A DNA stretch of 6,418 bases, from positions 1 through 6,418 of the forward strand of contig JAABTC010000109.1 in assembly GCA_011390055.1 (NCBI GenBank), in the 5' to 3' direction. A model generated the notes under the pieces. The model was given only the letters and a program-made list of their open reading frames with translations, searched no databases and was not told where the DNA came from. How positions within the stretch are numbered: position 1 is the stretch's first letter; each line of letters starts with the position of its first letter. The DNA comes from Burkholderiales bacterium. GTDB taxonomy: Bacteria > Pseudomonadota > Gammaproteobacteria > Burkholderiales > Burkholderiaceae_C. Positions 6,016 to 6,418 of the stretch are shown in pieces. The position numbers were made by a program, and so were the translations under genes.

Positions 6016-6042
6016 ATGATCCAGATCGACATCCTCGGGTAG
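6016..6042 (+). CDS. Possible 8-codon leader ORF (MIQIDILG)
   Basis: ATG at 6016 is placed 5 nt after a perfect Shine-Dalgarno and ends at TAG 6040-6042, encoding eight residues, four of them Ile or Leu. It lies inside the proposed leader of the secreted DUF5916-type gene and ends 107 bp before that gene's ATG, in a different frame. It could be a regulatory upstream ORF, the start of a decayed gene, or a chance ATG after a chance purine run. I recognise no peptide family. The initiation signal is directly visible; function is unproven. Confidence 0.35.
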   Translation: MIQIDILG

Positions 6043-6070
6043 CGGCCCTCGCAGCCTTGCTTGCGCGTCT

Positions 6071-6088
6071 GGCCTGCCTCTGCAGGCC
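6071..6088 (+). other. Perfect 7-bp stem-loop in the leader of the DUF5916-type gene
   Basis: GGCCTGC (6071-6077) and GCAGGCC (6082-6088) are exact reverse complements around a CTCT tetraloop, with a possible extra U-G pair outside (6070/6089). It begins 28 nt after the stop codon of the 8-codon ORF. No T-run follows, so it is not a terminator by itself. As RNA it would be a stable local hairpin between the short ORF and the next start codon. Confidence 0.45.
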
Positions 6089-6149
6089 GCATGCACCCCC
6101 AGATCATGGGCATCCGCGCGCAGGCCGCGCCGGTGCCGGGAACCACGCA

Positions 6150-6418
6150 ATGAACTTCCGTGTTGGCAAGCGGCTGCTGGCTGCCTGCGTTTTTTTCTTT
6201 GCCTGCACCGCCGTGCAAGCGCAACCGCGAGCGGTCGACCTTGACGCTGCCGAACGCATCCGCGTCGATGGCCGCCTCGAAGAAGCCGCGTGGCAGCGGG
6301 CGCCGCAGCATGCCGACTTCGTGCAGTACCTGCCTCTCGATCGACGACCGCCACCGAGCGGCTACCGCACCACGCTGCAGGTGGTTGCCGAGCCCGACGC
6401 GCTGGTCATCGCGATCCG
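6150..6418 (+). CDS. Secreted CBM9-like / DUF5916-type protein, N-terminal 89 codons (cut by window end)
   Basis: The frame is open from ATG 6150 to the last base. Residues 1-24 form a signal peptide: Lys7-Arg8, a hydrophobic core (LLAACVFFFACTAV), and a likely signal-peptidase I site after VQA (24/25). The mature start contains IRVDGRLEEAAWQRAP (38-53), the hallmark IxxDGxLDExxWxxA opening of CBM9-like domains. FVQYLP and the TTLQVVAEPDALVIAI strands then follow, as at the N-terminus of DUF5916 proteins, which are usually 700-900 aa with a C-terminal outer-membrane-barrel-like region. Only the N-terminal domain is visible, so full architecture and ligand are unknown. Cys13 sits in a lipobox-like LAAC, but only four residues after the charged region, so lipoprotein processing is unlikely. 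There is no good Shine-Dalgarno (only GGGA about 10 nt upstream). Phe codons 15 and 17 use TTT, rare for such GC-rich DNA, as part of a T-rich patch. Confidence 0.8.
   Translation, partial: MNFRVGKRLLAACVFFFACTAVQAQPRAVDLDAAERIRVDGRLEEAAWQRAPQHADFVQYLPLDRRPPPSGYRTTLQVVAEPDALVIAI
6166..6196 (+). promoter_or_regulatory. Terminator-like hairpin plus T7 run inside the signal-peptide codons
   Basis: GCA (6166-6168) pairs with TGC (6186-6188). After an A/C mismatch, GCGGC (6170-6174) pairs with GCTGC (6180-6184), with one G-U pair and a 5-nt loop. One base later come seven T residues (6190-6196). This has the outline of an intrinsic terminator, at codons 6-16 of the DUF5916-type gene. The T-run is also explained by Val/Phe codons of the signal peptide, so it may be coincidental. 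Confidence 0.3.

Noticed and set aside
5857..6042. 61-codon frame running from within the SDR gene to the stop at 6042
   Set aside because: Its first part overlaps the SDR gene out of frame and the translation has no recognisable features; only the last eight codons have a credible initiation signal.
6177..6188. Lipobox-like LAAC in the signal peptide of the DUF5916-type protein
   Set aside because: The Cys lies only four residues after the charged n-region and the hydrophobic core continues beyond it to a good VQA signal-peptidase I site.

Overview
The window is uniformly GC-rich chromosomal DNA from a betaproteobacterium, most likely Burkholderiales (the Leptothrix/Rubrivivax/Ideonella group is my guess). 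This rests on composition, protein character and the kdsD-kdsC-lptC order. I see no tRNA, rRNA, IS element, CRISPR array or phage gene. Genes are densely packed. The longest stretch without a convincing gene is 5913-6149 (237 bp), and that is where most of the unexplained structure lies.

Layout: (1) 1-198, + strand, is the 3' end of mnmE (tRNA wobble-uridine modification GTPase). (2) 270-737, + strand, is a small stand-alone cyclic-nucleotide-binding-fold protein, with a promoter-like sequence so close to its ATG that the mRNA may be leaderless. (3) 771-2768, - strand and convergent with (2), is a CPA2-family cation:proton antiporter with cytoplasmic RCK domains. (4) From a 66-bp divergent intergenic region a + strand operon runs away: kdsD (2835-3848), kdsC (3848-4417), lptC (4456-5121) and an SDR-family oxidoreductase (5118-5912). 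(5) A 237-bp leader region has a promoter candidate, an 8-codon ORF with the best Shine-Dalgarno sequence in the window, and a perfect hairpin. (6) From 6150 to the window edge lies the 5' end of a secreted CBM9-like/DUF5916-type protein.

How the genes work together: kdsD and kdsC supply two of the steps that make KDO, the first sugar of the LPS inner core (ribulose-5-P to arabinose-5-P; KDO-8-P to KDO). LptC is the bitopic inner-membrane part of the LPS export machine. The operon therefore joins core-sugar synthesis to LPS export. In the classical proteobacterial order lptC is followed by lptA, lptB and rpoN. Here an SDR gene overlaps the lptC stop codon and neither lptA nor lptB follows within the window, so either this neighbourhood has been rearranged or those genes lie elsewhere.

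All internal genes look intact and of normal length. I found no frameshifts or truncations other than the two genes cut by the window edges. I do not see a clear new defence or mobile system. The best candidate for something undescribed is the leader of the DUF5916-type gene: short ORF, hairpin, then a terminator-like structure inside the signal-peptide codons. It is speculative.
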